64,000 bases of DNA. It comes from DASWED01 sp036394995. Lineage in GTDB: Bacteria; Actinomycetota; UBA4738; JACQTL01. The notes beneath the pieces are model-generated. The model saw nothing but the letters and a program-made list of their open reading frames with translations. It ran no database searches and was not told where the DNA came from. Made by a program: the position numbers and the translations under genes. Each line of letters starts with the position of its first letter. Positions within the stretch are counted from its first letter, which is position 1. Location: positions 14,438 through 78,437 of the forward strand of contig DASWED010000060.1 in NCBI GenBank assembly GCA_036394995.1, in the 5' to 3' direction. This document shows, one piece after another, positions 23,640 to 31,413 of the stretch.

Positions 23640-23726
23640 CCTCTCAGGTCGGCCTCCTTGGCCGAACACCGCCACGGTGAGAGAGGATGAACCCCTCTGG
23701 AGCGGTCGTCCTCTACCTGGAGGACG
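23640..23726 (+). other. Structured spacer after tRNA-Gln (three-way junction plus hairpin)
   Basis: CCTCTC (23640-23645) pairs with GAGAGG (23681-23686), enclosing CGGCC/GGCCG and CACCG/CGGTG stem-loops: a compact three-way junction. A separate hairpin CGTCCTC (23707-23713)/GAGGACG (23720-23726) follows. It could be tRNA-transcript processing or termination structure, or a small RNA. A 26-codon frame (23687-23767) has its ATG touching GAGAGG, too close for good initiation. Confidence 0.35.
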
Positions 23727-23851
23727 TGGCCTTCAACTCGCACAGCGTCTTCATGGCGCTGCGGTAGTCCGGCCGGGGTGGGCGCTCGTCCGCCCCTGCT
23801 TGCCGGACGCGAGCGGTCGGTTGCTCAGGTTGCGTGTGGCATCCTGCCGGG

Positions 23852-24763
23852 GTGCCTCGTACTCCCTCTCGAACGTTCGTCGTGCTCGCCGTCGTCGCGG
23901 TGGTCTGCGTGGCGCTGGCGATGCCTGTCGGCGCGTCGGCGAAGCACCGCCCGAGTCCCGGCCATGGGGCTCGCCTGCCCGTCGCGGAGCGTCTCGACAA
24001 CCTCCGGCTGGATCTCGTCGGTCCGATGTCCCGGATCAGGGCGTACACGGCCCTGTGGCTGGGGATCCAGGCCCGGGTGAAGGGGGCGCAGGCACGTCTT
24101 CGACACGACGACCGCGTGTTGCGACGAGGACCGGGAACGGCCGAGGCGCGCCGGATCCGTGCGGACGTGCGGCACGAGCAGCGGTTGCTCGATCCGCTGC
24201 TCCCGACGTGGCTGCGGACCAAGGCCGAGCTCCACCACGACTGGAACCAGGTCAAGGCGACAATCGAGAGGCTGCGCCGCGTGGTCGTGGCCGTGCTGGG
24301 CCGGCGTCCCGGGCGGACCGACCCGCACCGGTGGCGTCGCGTGTTCCATCCGAAGCCCAACCCCGGCCAACGGGCCGGGCTGTTCAAGGCCTGCCCCGTG
24401 CTCGGTCCGTTCGCGCTGGTCGACACGTTCGGTGCGCCCCGGCCCGGAGGACGGATCCACGAGGGCGACGACATGCAGGCGGCTCGTGGAACCCCGATCC
24501 TCGCCGCCGTTCCCGGCGTGGTCCGGCGGGTCCCGAACACCCTCGGCGGCAATGCGGTGATCCTCGACTCGGCCCCCGGCTACATGTACTACGCGCACCT
24601 GTCCGCCTACGGTGCCACGGGCCGGGTCCCGGCGGGGACGGTGATCGGCTACGTCGGCGACACCGGGGACGCCCGCGGGCTCATCCCGCACCTGCACTTC
24701 GAGTTCCACCCCGGCGGCGGCGACGCCGTGGATCCGTTCGCGGCGCTCCAGCGCGTGTGCTGA
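23852..24763 (+). CDS. Secreted M23-family peptidase (LytM domain)
   Basis: About 303 residues: signal peptide ending GASA, a helical and basic central region (residues 40-170, coiled-coil-like), then an M23 endopeptidase domain. Zinc ligands: RIHEGDDM (HxxxD) and HLHFEFH (HxH). M23 enzymes cleave peptidoglycan cross-bridges, or, when degenerate, activate amidases; here the ligand set is complete. The GTG chosen follows a CATCCT hexamer by six bases; a GTG 18 bases upstream is the alternative. It sits between tRNA-Gln and glmU, matching the wall-biosynthesis theme of the neighbourhood. Confidence 0.88.
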   Translation: MPRTPSRTFVVLAVVAVVCVALAMPVGASAKHRPSPGHGARLPVAERLDNLRLDLVGPMSRIRAYTALWLGIQARVKGAQARLRHDDRVLRRGPGTAEARRIRADVRHEQRLLDPLLPTWLRTKAELHHDWNQVKATIERLRRVVVAVLGRRPGRTDPHRWRRVFHPKPNPGQRAGLFKACPVLGPFALVDTFGAPRPGGRIHEGDDMQAARGTPILAAVPGVVRRVPNTLGGNAVILDSAPGYMYYAHLSAYGATGRVPAGTVIGYVGDTGDARGLIPHLHFEFHPGGGDAVDPFAALQRVC

Positions 24764-24798
24764 ATCGGCGTTCGAGCCGTCGCCACTGGGCCGCGATG

Positions 24799-24828
24799 TT
24801 GCGGCGACCTGCCCCGGCCGGGTACAAC
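24799..24828 (+). promoter_or_regulatory. Candidate glmU promoter
   Basis: TTGCGG (24799-24804), 18 bp, TACAAC (24823-24828). A GAGG Shine-Dalgarno precedes the GTG start, so this transcript would have a short leader. Confidence 0.4.
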
Positions 24829-24856
24829 ACACCCACCCCCTGAACCCGAGGACCGA

Positions 24857-26305
24857 GTGCCGACCAAGTCCCCCCGATCGCTCGCCGCGGTGGTGATGGC
24901 CGCCGGGCTGGGCAAGCGTCTGAAGTCGAGGCGGCCGAAGGTGCTGCACGAGATCGCCGGCCGGCCCGTCCTGTGGCACGTCCTCCGCGCGGCGGTCGCG
25001 GCGAAGCCGAAGCGCCTCGTGGTCGTGGTCCATCACGGGCGGGAGGAGGTCGAGGAGGCGGTCCGGTCCTGGTCGCTCCGGCCCGAGCCGGTGTTCGTCG
25101 ACCAGGGGGAGCCGCTGGGAACGGGCCACGCGGTGCTCGCCGCCGAGCGCGCCATCGGCGACGCCGCCGACGTCCTGGTCCTGCCGGGCGACGAGCCGCT
25201 GGTCACCGGGGAACAGGTCCGGCAGATGCTGTCCATCCACCGCCGCCGGGACGTCGCCGCCGTGGTCCAGACCACCATCCCGGTTGACGCCCGCGGGTTC
25301 GCCCGGGTCATCCGCGACGCGCGGGGCGAGTTCGTCCGGCTGGCCGAGGGGACCGACGCCACGCCCGAGGAGCTCCGGGTGACGGAGGCGGCCACGTCGG
25401 TCTACGTGTTCCGGCGGGAGGACCTGTTCGGGGCCCTCCCGCTGGTGACGCGGGAGAATCGCCAGCGCGAGTACTACCTGCCCGACGTGCTGGGGATCCT
25501 GCACGACAAGGGGGAGCGCATCGCCGTCCAGCTGGTGGACAGCGGCGGCTCGGTCGGCGCGAACTCCCGGCAGGAGCTGGCCCAGGCCGCCGAGGTCATG
25601 CGAACGAGGATCAACGAACGCCACATGGACGCCGGCGTGTCGATCGTCGACCCGGCCACCACGTTCATCGGGCCGGAGGTCCGCATCGGGGCCGACACCG
25701 TGATCCATCCCATGGCGTTCCTGGAGGGGACCACGCGGATCGGCCGGGCGTGCGGGATCGGGCCGTCGGCGCGGATCGTGGACAGCACCGTCGGGGACGG
25801 TTCCACGGTTCAATTCGCCGTGGTCAGAGGCTCCCGAATCGGGCGGGACGTGAACGTGGGCCCGTTCGCGTCGCTTCGCCCGGACACGGTCCTGGAGGAC
25901 GGCTCGAAGGCGGGGACGTTCGTCGAGATCAAGGGGTCGCGCGTGGGGAAGGGCTCGAAGGTCCCGCACCTGTCCTACGTGGGCGATGCCGACATCGGGA
26001 AGGGCGTGAACGTGGGCGCCGCCACCGTCACGGTCAACTACGATGGGTGGGAGAAGCACCGCACCGTGATCGGAGACGACGTGAAGATCGGCTCGGACAC
26101 GATGCTCGTGGCGCCGGTTCGCGTGGGCAAGGGCGCGATGACCGGAGCGGGGTCAGTGATCACGAAGGACGTGCCGCCGGGAGCGCTGGGGATCGAACGC
26201 TCGGACCAACGCAACATCGAGGGGTTCCGCGCGCGGCAGGAGGACAGGCATCGCGCGAAGAGCAAGGGAACGACAGCCGGGACGAAGGGAAAGGGCCGCG
26301 GGTGA
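24857..26305 (+). CDS. glmU: Bifunctional GlcNAc-1-P uridyltransferase / glucosamine-1-P acetyltransferase
   Basis: A 482-residue GlmU. The N-terminal Rossmann domain has AAGLGKRLKSRRPKVLH (residues 15-31) and the GTGHAVLAAE loop; from about residue 255 a left-handed beta-helix of hexapeptide repeats (for example TFIGPEVRIGADTVIHP) carries the acetyltransferase. It makes UDP-GlcNAc for peptidoglycan. The C-terminal tail is Lys/Arg/Gly-rich. Followed 28 bases later by prs, the conserved glmU-prs pair. Confidence 0.97.
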   Translation: MPTKSPRSLAAVVMAAGLGKRLKSRRPKVLHEIAGRPVLWHVLRAAVAAKPKRLVVVVHHGREEVEEAVRSWSLRPEPVFVDQGEPLGTGHAVLAAERAIGDAADVLVLPGDEPLVTGEQVRQMLSIHRRRDVAAVVQTTIPVDARGFARVIRDARGEFVRLAEGTDATPEELRVTEAATSVYVFRREDLFGALPLVTRENRQREYYLPDVLGILHDKGERIAVQLVDSGGSVGANSRQELAQAAEVMRTRINERHMDAGVSIVDPATTFIGPEVRIGADTVIHPMAFLEGTTRIGRACGIGPSARIVDSTVGDGSTVQFAVVRGSRIGRDVNVGPFASLRPDTVLEDGSKAGTFVEIKGSRVGKGSKVPHLSYVGDADIGKGVNVGAATVTVNYDGWEKHRTVIGDDVKIGSDTMLVAPVRVGKGAMTGAGSVITKDVPPGALGIERSDQRNIEGFRARQEDRHRAKSKGTTAGTKGKGRG

Positions 26306-26333
26306 GGGCGACGGACTGGCAAGGGGGATCGCC

Positions 26334-27314
26334 GTGGAGATCGTGACGAAGAAGCACCTCATGCTCTTCGCCGGGACGTCGCACCCGGAGCTGGCAGAGG
26401 AGATCGGGAAGGAGCTCGGCCTGCCGATCTCGCCGTGCGAGATCCGCCGGTTCGCCTCCAGCGAGACCTACGTCCGGCCCCACGAGAGCGTGCGGGGAGC
26501 GGACGTGTTCATCGTCCAGACCCACGCGGCGCCGGTGAACGAATACATCATGGAACAGCTCATCCTCATCGACGCCATGAAGCGGGCGTCGGCGAAGCGG
26601 ATCACCTCCGTGATCCCGTACTACGGGTACTCGCGGCAGGACAAGAAGACGCTGGCCCGCGAGCCGATCTCGGCGAAGCTGGTGGCCGACCTGCTGTCCG
26701 CCGCCGGCACCGACCGGGTGATCTCGGTGGACCTCCACTCCGGGCAGATCCAGGGCTACCTGGACGTGCCGTTCGACCACCTCACCGCGCTCCCGCTCCT
26801 CGAGGACTACCTGCTGAACGATGCCGGGCTCAACCACGAGGACCTGGTGGTGGTGGCGCCGGACACGGGCCGGGTCAAGGTGGCGGAGCGGCTGGCCGGG
26901 CACCTCCAGGCCGACCTCGCCTTCATCTACAAGCGGCGGTCGCGCCACGAGGCCCACAAGATCGAGGCCATGGAGGTGGTCGGCGAGGTCGACGGGCGCC
27001 CCTGCGTGATCGTGGACGACATGATCGACACGGCCGGCACGGTGACCCAGGGCGCCCGGGCCCTGGCCGACCGCGGTGCGGTCGAGGTCTACGCCGCCGC
27101 CACCCACGGCCTGTTCAGCGGCAAGGCCGTGCCGAACATCGAGGAGTCGCCGATCAAGCAGGTCGTGGTCACGAACACGGTCCCGATCCCCGAGGACCGT
27201 CAGTTCTCGAAGCTGAAGTGCCTGTCGATCGCCCCGATCGTCGCCAGCGCCATCCGGGCCGTGTTCGAGGACCAGAGCGTGAGCGAGATCTTCCACGGCG
27301 AGAACATGCCGTAG
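26334..27314 (+). CDS. prs: Ribose-phosphate pyrophosphokinase
   Basis: A 326-residue class I PRPP synthetase. FASSETYVRPHESVRGADVFIVQ near the N-terminus, catalytic flexible loop YGYSRQDKKTLAREPI, ribose-5-phosphate loop VDDMIDTAGTVTQGA. It makes PRPP for nucleotide, His and Trp synthesis and for decaprenyl-phosphoribose in actinobacteria. GTG start with AAGGGGG six bases upstream. Length is that of the family. Confidence 0.97.
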   Translation: MEIVTKKHLMLFAGTSHPELAEEIGKELGLPISPCEIRRFASSETYVRPHESVRGADVFIVQTHAAPVNEYIMEQLILIDAMKRASAKRITSVIPYYGYSRQDKKTLAREPISAKLVADLLSAAGTDRVISVDLHSGQIQGYLDVPFDHLTALPLLEDYLLNDAGLNHEDLVVVAPDTGRVKVAERLAGHLQADLAFIYKRRSRHEAHKIEAMEVVGEVDGRPCVIVDDMIDTAGTVTQGARALADRGAVEVYAAATHGLFSGKAVPNIEESPIKQVVVTNTVPIPEDRQFSKLKCLSIAPIVASAIRAVFEDQSVSEIFHGENMP

Positions 27315-27350
27315 GAGCGCCAGCACCGGCCGTTTCCCAACCGCCTCAGT

Positions 27351-28811
27351 TCAGTCGAGGCACGTCGTCGTGACGCGTGCGACCCCGACGACCTGGTCTC
27401 CCGACCAGTCCGTTGCATACGCCTTCTCGAACGTGAGGGCGTCCTCGTTCCGGTCGTAATAGACCGCCACCCGAACCGTGGCACCGGCCGGGATCACGGG
27501 GATCGAGCCCTGATCGCACGAGGGGTCCCCGACGACGAAGGGAACGGCTCCCATCGTGGTGAGACGGTTCTTCGCCACGGTGATCGCGTCCTCGGTCTCG
27601 CTCTGACCGACGGCAACCTCCACCGCCCAGTACGTGCCCCCCTGGACCGGGTCGACCGGCTCCGGGAACGGCGCGTTCGGGATCGTGCTCGGTGACGTGT
27701 GCGGTTCCGGCGGGGTCTCGGTCGGGAGCGGGGTCCCGCCGAGCTGCTGTTCGCCGATCTCGTGCCCGTCGGCGTCCTCGGCGACGACCAGCGCGGGGGT
27801 TCCGCCGGGGACCTGGATCGAGAACAGCTCCATGGTGCGCACGAACGGATCGGGGACGAGCGTCGCCACGGTGTCATCCGGGAGCGTGCGGACGAGGGCG
27901 GTGCCTGCGGGAACGGCGCCGAACACCACGGTCTCGGTGGGAACGTCCCCGGTGCCCTGGAACACGTGGGAGGTCGCCTGGATGGGGATGTCGCCGTCGG
28001 TGCCGTACTCGATGCCGGCGCCACCGCGCTCGTCTTCGATCTCGAGTGAGGTCGTTCCATCCGCGCCGATCGACGCGGTGATCGTCCAGCGATGCCCGGC
28101 CACGATGCCCGTCGCGACGACCACGCTGCGTTGATTATTCCCCCGCAGCGCCGGCTGGGACTCGAACGTCATCGAGTCGAACGCGTCGAGGAGCGCCGCG
28201 CGATCTCCGTCGCTCGCGTCCGGGGCCACGCCGAGACGCCCGTCGAACGAACGCCCGCCGGCCGTCCACTGGGCCTGGGAGAAATCCCAGCCCGGGTAGC
28301 AGGCCGAGTCGTCCGTCCCGACCGGGAGCGGCCGGCGGTCCACCGGCCACGTGGGGAGCAACCGGTCGAGCGCGGTCACCTGGACCGTGAACAGCACGGC
28401 TCCTGCCCCCCCTTCCGCCATGCCGGGGCAGCCGAAGATCGTGGTGCCCTCGGGATCGCGGTTGGAGACGGCCAGGACGAGCCTGGGCTCCGTCTGGGGG
28501 CCCGGGCCGTTGAGCCCGAGCTTCGCGGGATCCTCGGCGAACCATCCCTCGGGGTACGTGACCGTGATGCCGTTGATCGTGGTCGAGGTGGTCCGTCCGG
28601 CGGGGAGGGAGGAGTCGTGGTGGGTGAGCGCCAGCACCGCCCCCACCGAGCCGGCCAGCAGCGCCACGACGACCACGGCGCCCAGGGCGATCGTCCTGGC
28701 CTGGCGGCGTCGGGTCCGGCGGATCAGCTCGGGCGGAGCGCTCGGCACCCGGACCTCGCCGAACTTCCGCTGGAGCACCTCGCGGAGGTCCTGTTCGAGC
28801 CTGTCGGTCAT
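27351..28811 (-). CDS. Single-TM exported-domain protein, ECF sigma partner
   Basis: A 486-residue protein: cytoplasmic N-terminus (residues 1-40, MTDRLEQDLREVLQRKFGEV), one TM helix (about 43-65), then a large extracytoplasmic, beta-rich, Asp/Gly/Pro-rich region. It starts inside the ECF sigma factor stop (ATGA), so the two are coupled, the position of an anti-sigma factor. The N-terminal part lacks the HxxxCxxC zinc anti-sigma motif. It may be a transmembrane regulator of the sigma factor or a co-regulated surface protein. I recognise no enzyme motif. Confidence 0.75.
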   Translation of the reverse strand: MTDRLEQDLREVLQRKFGEVRVPSAPPELIRRTRRRQARTIALGAVVVVALLAGSVGAVLALTHHDSSLPAGRTTSTTINGITVTYPEGWFAEDPAKLGLNGPGPQTEPRLVLAVSNRDPEGTTIFGCPGMAEGGAGAVLFTVQVTALDRLLPTWPVDRRPLPVGTDDSACYPGWDFSQAQWTAGGRSFDGRLGVAPDASDGDRAALLDAFDSMTFESQPALRGNNQRSVVVATGIVAGHRWTITASIGADGTTSLEIEDERGGAGIEYGTDGDIPIQATSHVFQGTGDVPTETVVFGAVPAGTALVRTLPDDTVATLVPDPFVRTMELFSIQVPGGTPALVVAEDADGHEIGEQQLGGTPLPTETPPEPHTSPSTIPNAPFPEPVDPVQGGTYWAVEVAVGQSETEDAITVAKNRLTTMGAVPFVVGDPSCDQGSIPVIPAGATVRVAVYYDRNEDALTFEKAYATDWSGDQVVGVARVTTTCLD

Positions 28812-29332
28812 CGTTCCGTCACCATCCCTCGCAGCGTCTCCATTCCTCTTGCCACCAGCGACTTGGCCGCGGCCGGGGAGCACCCCAGGGCCGCCGCCAC
28901 GTCGCGTTCGGACAGGTCCTCGTAGTACCGGAGGACCACGGCGGCTCTCTGCCGCTCGGGCAGCCGGTGCACGGCGGACCACAGCTCCTCCCGCGTCTCG
29001 ACATCCGGTGCGTCCGCGGCGGCCGGTTCGCCACGCCGGGCCTCCCGGGCCAGGTACGCCCGCTCCACCCGGCGGCGGCGGAGCTGCGACGTGAACAGGT
29101 TCACGACGGTTCGCCGGAGGTACGCCTCGAACGCGGCGGGGTCCCGGAGGTGCCGGAACCGGCCGGCCATCCGCACGAACGCCTCCTGGGCCAGGTCCTC
29201 GGCCTGGTACCGGTCGCCGGTCAGGAGGTAGGCCAGCCCGACCATGGCTCCCGCGTGGCGAGCGTACAGCTCGGCGAGCCCGCGCGCCTCCGCCGGCGCA
29301 TCGGGCACTTCCACCGCTCCCGCGCGGATCAT
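28808..29332 (-). CDS. ECF RNA polymerase sigma factor (SigE/SigM-like, actinobacterial)
   Basis: About 174 residues. Region 2: ARHAGAMVGLAYLLTGDRYQAEDLAQEAFVRM; region 4: LPERQRAAVVLRYYEDLSERDVAAALGCSPAAAKSLVARG. This is the SigE-type (Streptomyces SACE-like) ECF group. I place the start at the seventh codon of the longest frame because GGAGG sits six bases before that ATG. The downstream membrane protein overlaps by four bases. The stimulus is unknown. Confidence 0.92.
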   Translation of the reverse strand: MIRAGAVEVPDAPAEARGLAELYARHAGAMVGLAYLLTGDRYQAEDLAQEAFVRMAGRFRHLRDPAAFEAYLRRTVVNLFTSQLRRRRVERAYLAREARRGEPAAADAPDVETREELWSAVHRLPERQRAAVVLRYYEDLSERDVAAALGCSPAAAKSLVARGMETLRGMVTER

Positions 29333-29487
29333 CGGAGTCCTCCGTCGCATGTCCCCACGAACTATGGACGCACGAGCCTGCCCCCAGGTAGCGGATCCCA
29401 GGCACGCCCGTGCATGCGAGGGCGGATCGCGGGTACGGGTTCCAGCAAGGGGGGCTGTTCGACGCTGTCGAGGGAAAGGAGCCCGTC

Positions 29488-29877
29488 ATGGCGGTCACGA
29501 AGCGCGCGAAGGCCACGATCGACCAGGTCGTCGGCGGAGTGAAGGAGACGGTCGGCCGGGTCACCGGCAGGCAGGGAACCGAGGCCCGGGGCGCCATCCA
29601 GCGCGTGAAGGGGCAGGCGTCGGAGACCGTCCAGAAGGCCACCCGCATGGCGAAGCAGAACGTGGAGAAGGCCCGAGGGGCCGTGAAGTCGGCGACCCAG
29701 AAGGTCACCGGGTCGGCGAAGGGCGCGACGACGAAGGCCCGCGCCAAGACCCAGTCTGCTCCGAAGCGCGCCGCAGGAACGGCGAAGGCGTCCGCGAAGA
29801 AGGCAACCGGCCGGGCCAAGAGCACGGCCACGAAGACGACCTCCCGGGCCAAGTCGGCGGCGAAGCGGGCAAGCTGA
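29488..29877 (+). CDS. CsbD-like protein with histone-H1-like Lys/Ala tail
   Basis: A 129-residue, strongly basic protein. The N-terminal part (about residues 8-60, IDQVVGGVKETVGRVTGRQG ... AIQRVKGQASE) has CsbD-type stress-protein repeats. The rest is a Lys/Ala/Thr/Arg repeat region (for example KKATGRAKSTATKT), like histone H1 or HupB/HbsS tails. AAGGAG lies seven bases before ATG. A DNA- or RNA-binding, stress-related role is likely but inferred. It is next to, and divergent from, the ECF sigma gene, which might control it. Confidence 0.75.
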   Translation: MAVTKRAKATIDQVVGGVKETVGRVTGRQGTEARGAIQRVKGQASETVQKATRMAKQNVEKARGAVKSATQKVTGSAKGATTKARAKTQSAPKRAAGTAKASAKKATGRAKSTATKTTSRAKSAAKRAS

Positions 29878-29888
29878 CCCCCCGATAC

Positions 29889-29907
29889 CTAGTCCGGATC
29901 AGACTAG
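29889..29907. terminator. Weak inverted repeat between convergent genes
   Basis: CTAGTC (29889-29894) and GACTAG (29902-29907), loop seven bases, between the CsbD-like gene and the converging sulfatase-fold gene, including the latter's stop. A bidirectional terminator is possible, but the stem is short. Confidence 0.3.
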
Positions 29908-31373
29908 ATGTAGCCGAGCTCCGACAGGCGCTGCTCGATCTCGGCCCGTTCCTCCGGGGTGGTGGGCTCGGCGGGGCGGTCCCATTCGGCCCACGAGTCC
30001 ACTGCCCGGTCCAGCTGCTCCCGGAGCCGGCGAACCGTCTCGACCCGTGAGGCCGTGAGGTCGATCTCCTCGTTCGCGTCATTCGCGGTGTCGTACAGCC
30101 GCTCGGTCCCGTCGGACGAACGGACCAGCTTGAAGCGGCGGTCCCGGACCGCCATCAGGTCCCCGGCCAGGCCGTCGAAGTCGTAGGAGGGATTCCGCGA
30201 GGCCAGGCGGGCCCGTTCCCTCTCCGTCCAGGTCCGCCATTCGCAGAACGCGTACTCCTCGCCGAAACCGTCCCTGGTCTGCGAGAAGAGGTCGGTCCGC
30301 CGCCCCTCGAGATAATCGGCGGGCTGCTGGCGCCCCAGGAACCGGGCCAGCGAGGGGAGCACGTCCACCAGCTCGTACATCCCGCCGCGCTCGCCCTTCG
30401 GGAGCATCCCCGGCCCCCACGCCACGAACGGCACCCGGATCAGGTGGTCGTCGAGCGAGGCGTGGTGGTCGGCCAAACCGTGGCGGGCCCCGGCAACATG
30501 CCCGCCGCGGTGTTCCCCGAGGTGCTCGCCGTGATCCGAGGTCACCATGACCAGCGACCGCCCGTCGTCCCCGACGTGGCCGGTCTTCCGCAGCCCGTCC
30601 AGCAGCTCGTCCAGGTGCCGGTCGGCGTTCGCCACCTCGCCGTCGTAGTACGTGGAGTACACGTCGAGGTCGCGCTGCTCGGCCCGGGCCACGGCCTCCC
30701 ACGGGCCGACCCGCGCGGCCAAACCGGTCCGGTACCGGAGCCCCTCCACCGGGCCGTAGCGGGGTCCGCCCATCCGCCGGGCCAGGCGCCGGGGCGGCGC
30801 GTACGACCAGTGGCACTCCAGGTAGTTCACGAACAGGAACACGGGCCGCCGGCACTCCTTGAGCCGGCGGCGCATCCACCGGTTCACGATCGTGCCGCCG
30901 GAGTCCCCGCCGAACAGCGCCTTCGGCACGCGGCGGGCCGCCCGGCGCCACCCGCGTTCGATGTCGAGCCGGAACGCGTAGTGGTCGAACCCGCGGGCCA
31001 ATCCCGTCCGCTCCGAGATCAGGCCGTTGTTCGTCACGCACCACGTGTCGTAGCCCAGCGACCGCAGCCACTCGGCCAGCGTGACCTTCGCGCTGTCGCG
31101 GAGCTTCGGCCCAGTCTGCAACTGGCTCCCGTGCTGGCTGGGGTACAGGCCGGTGAACAGGCTGCCGTGGGAGGGGAGCGTCCAGGGGCCGTTCGCGATC
31201 ATGGTCTCCGCGCGCAGCCCGTCCGAGGCCAGCGCGTCCACGGTCGGCGTGGTCGGCCGTTCGTACCCGTAGCACCCGAACCGGTCCCACCGGGCGGTGT
31301 CGAACACGACCAGCACGATGTTCGGGAGGTCACCGGACGGGGCCCGGGACACGGAGGAGGCTGCCGATGGCAC
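29904..31373 (-). CDS. Alkaline-phosphatase-superfamily (sulfatase-fold) enzyme with Thr nucleophile
   Basis: A 489-residue cytoplasmic-looking enzyme. Metal ligands: VVFDTARWDR (D25) and TSDHGEHLGEH near residue 275. At the nucleophile position, where formylglycine sulfatases have C/S-x-P-x-R, this protein has T65-L-P-S-H69 followed by GSLFTG. Thr is the nucleophile in phosphotransferases of this superfamily such as LtaS, so phospho- or phosphono-transfer is more likely than sulfatase activity. No signal peptide is seen. GTG start seven bases after TATCCT (leaderless). The neighbouring glycosyltransferase and phosphoesterase suggest glycan or phospholipid metabolism. Confidence 0.82.
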   Translation of the reverse strand: MPSAASSVSRAPSGDLPNIVLVVFDTARWDRFGCYGYERPTTPTVDALASDGLRAETMIANGPWTLPSHGSLFTGLYPSQHGSQLQTGPKLRDSAKVTLAEWLRSLGYDTWCVTNNGLISERTGLARGFDHYAFRLDIERGWRRAARRVPKALFGGDSGGTIVNRWMRRRLKECRRPVFLFVNYLECHWSYAPPRRLARRMGGPRYGPVEGLRYRTGLAARVGPWEAVARAEQRDLDVYSTYYDGEVANADRHLDELLDGLRKTGHVGDDGRSLVMVTSDHGEHLGEHRGGHVAGARHGLADHHASLDDHLIRVPFVAWGPGMLPKGERGGMYELVDVLPSLARFLGRQQPADYLEGRRTDLFSQTRDGFGEEYAFCEWRTWTERERARLASRNPSYDFDGLAGDLMAVRDRRFKLVRSSDGTERLYDTANDANEEIDLTASRVETVRRLREQLDRAVDSWAEWDRPAEPTTPEERAEIEQRLSELGYI

Positions 31374-31380
31374 GGGCCTG

Positions 31381-31386
31381 AGGATA
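31381..31386 (-). promoter_or_regulatory. -10 element of leaderless promoter (sulfatase-fold gene)
   Basis: TATCCT on the minus strand, ending seven bases before the GTG start. Confidence 0.5.
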
Positions 31387-31413
31387 ACGACCTGCCCGCG
31401 GGGCGAACCGGGA

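Noticed and set aside
23687..23767. 26-codon small ORF after tRNA-Gln
   Set aside because: The ATG touches the GAGAGG sequence, leaving no ribosome-binding spacing, and the bases are accounted for by hairpin stems.
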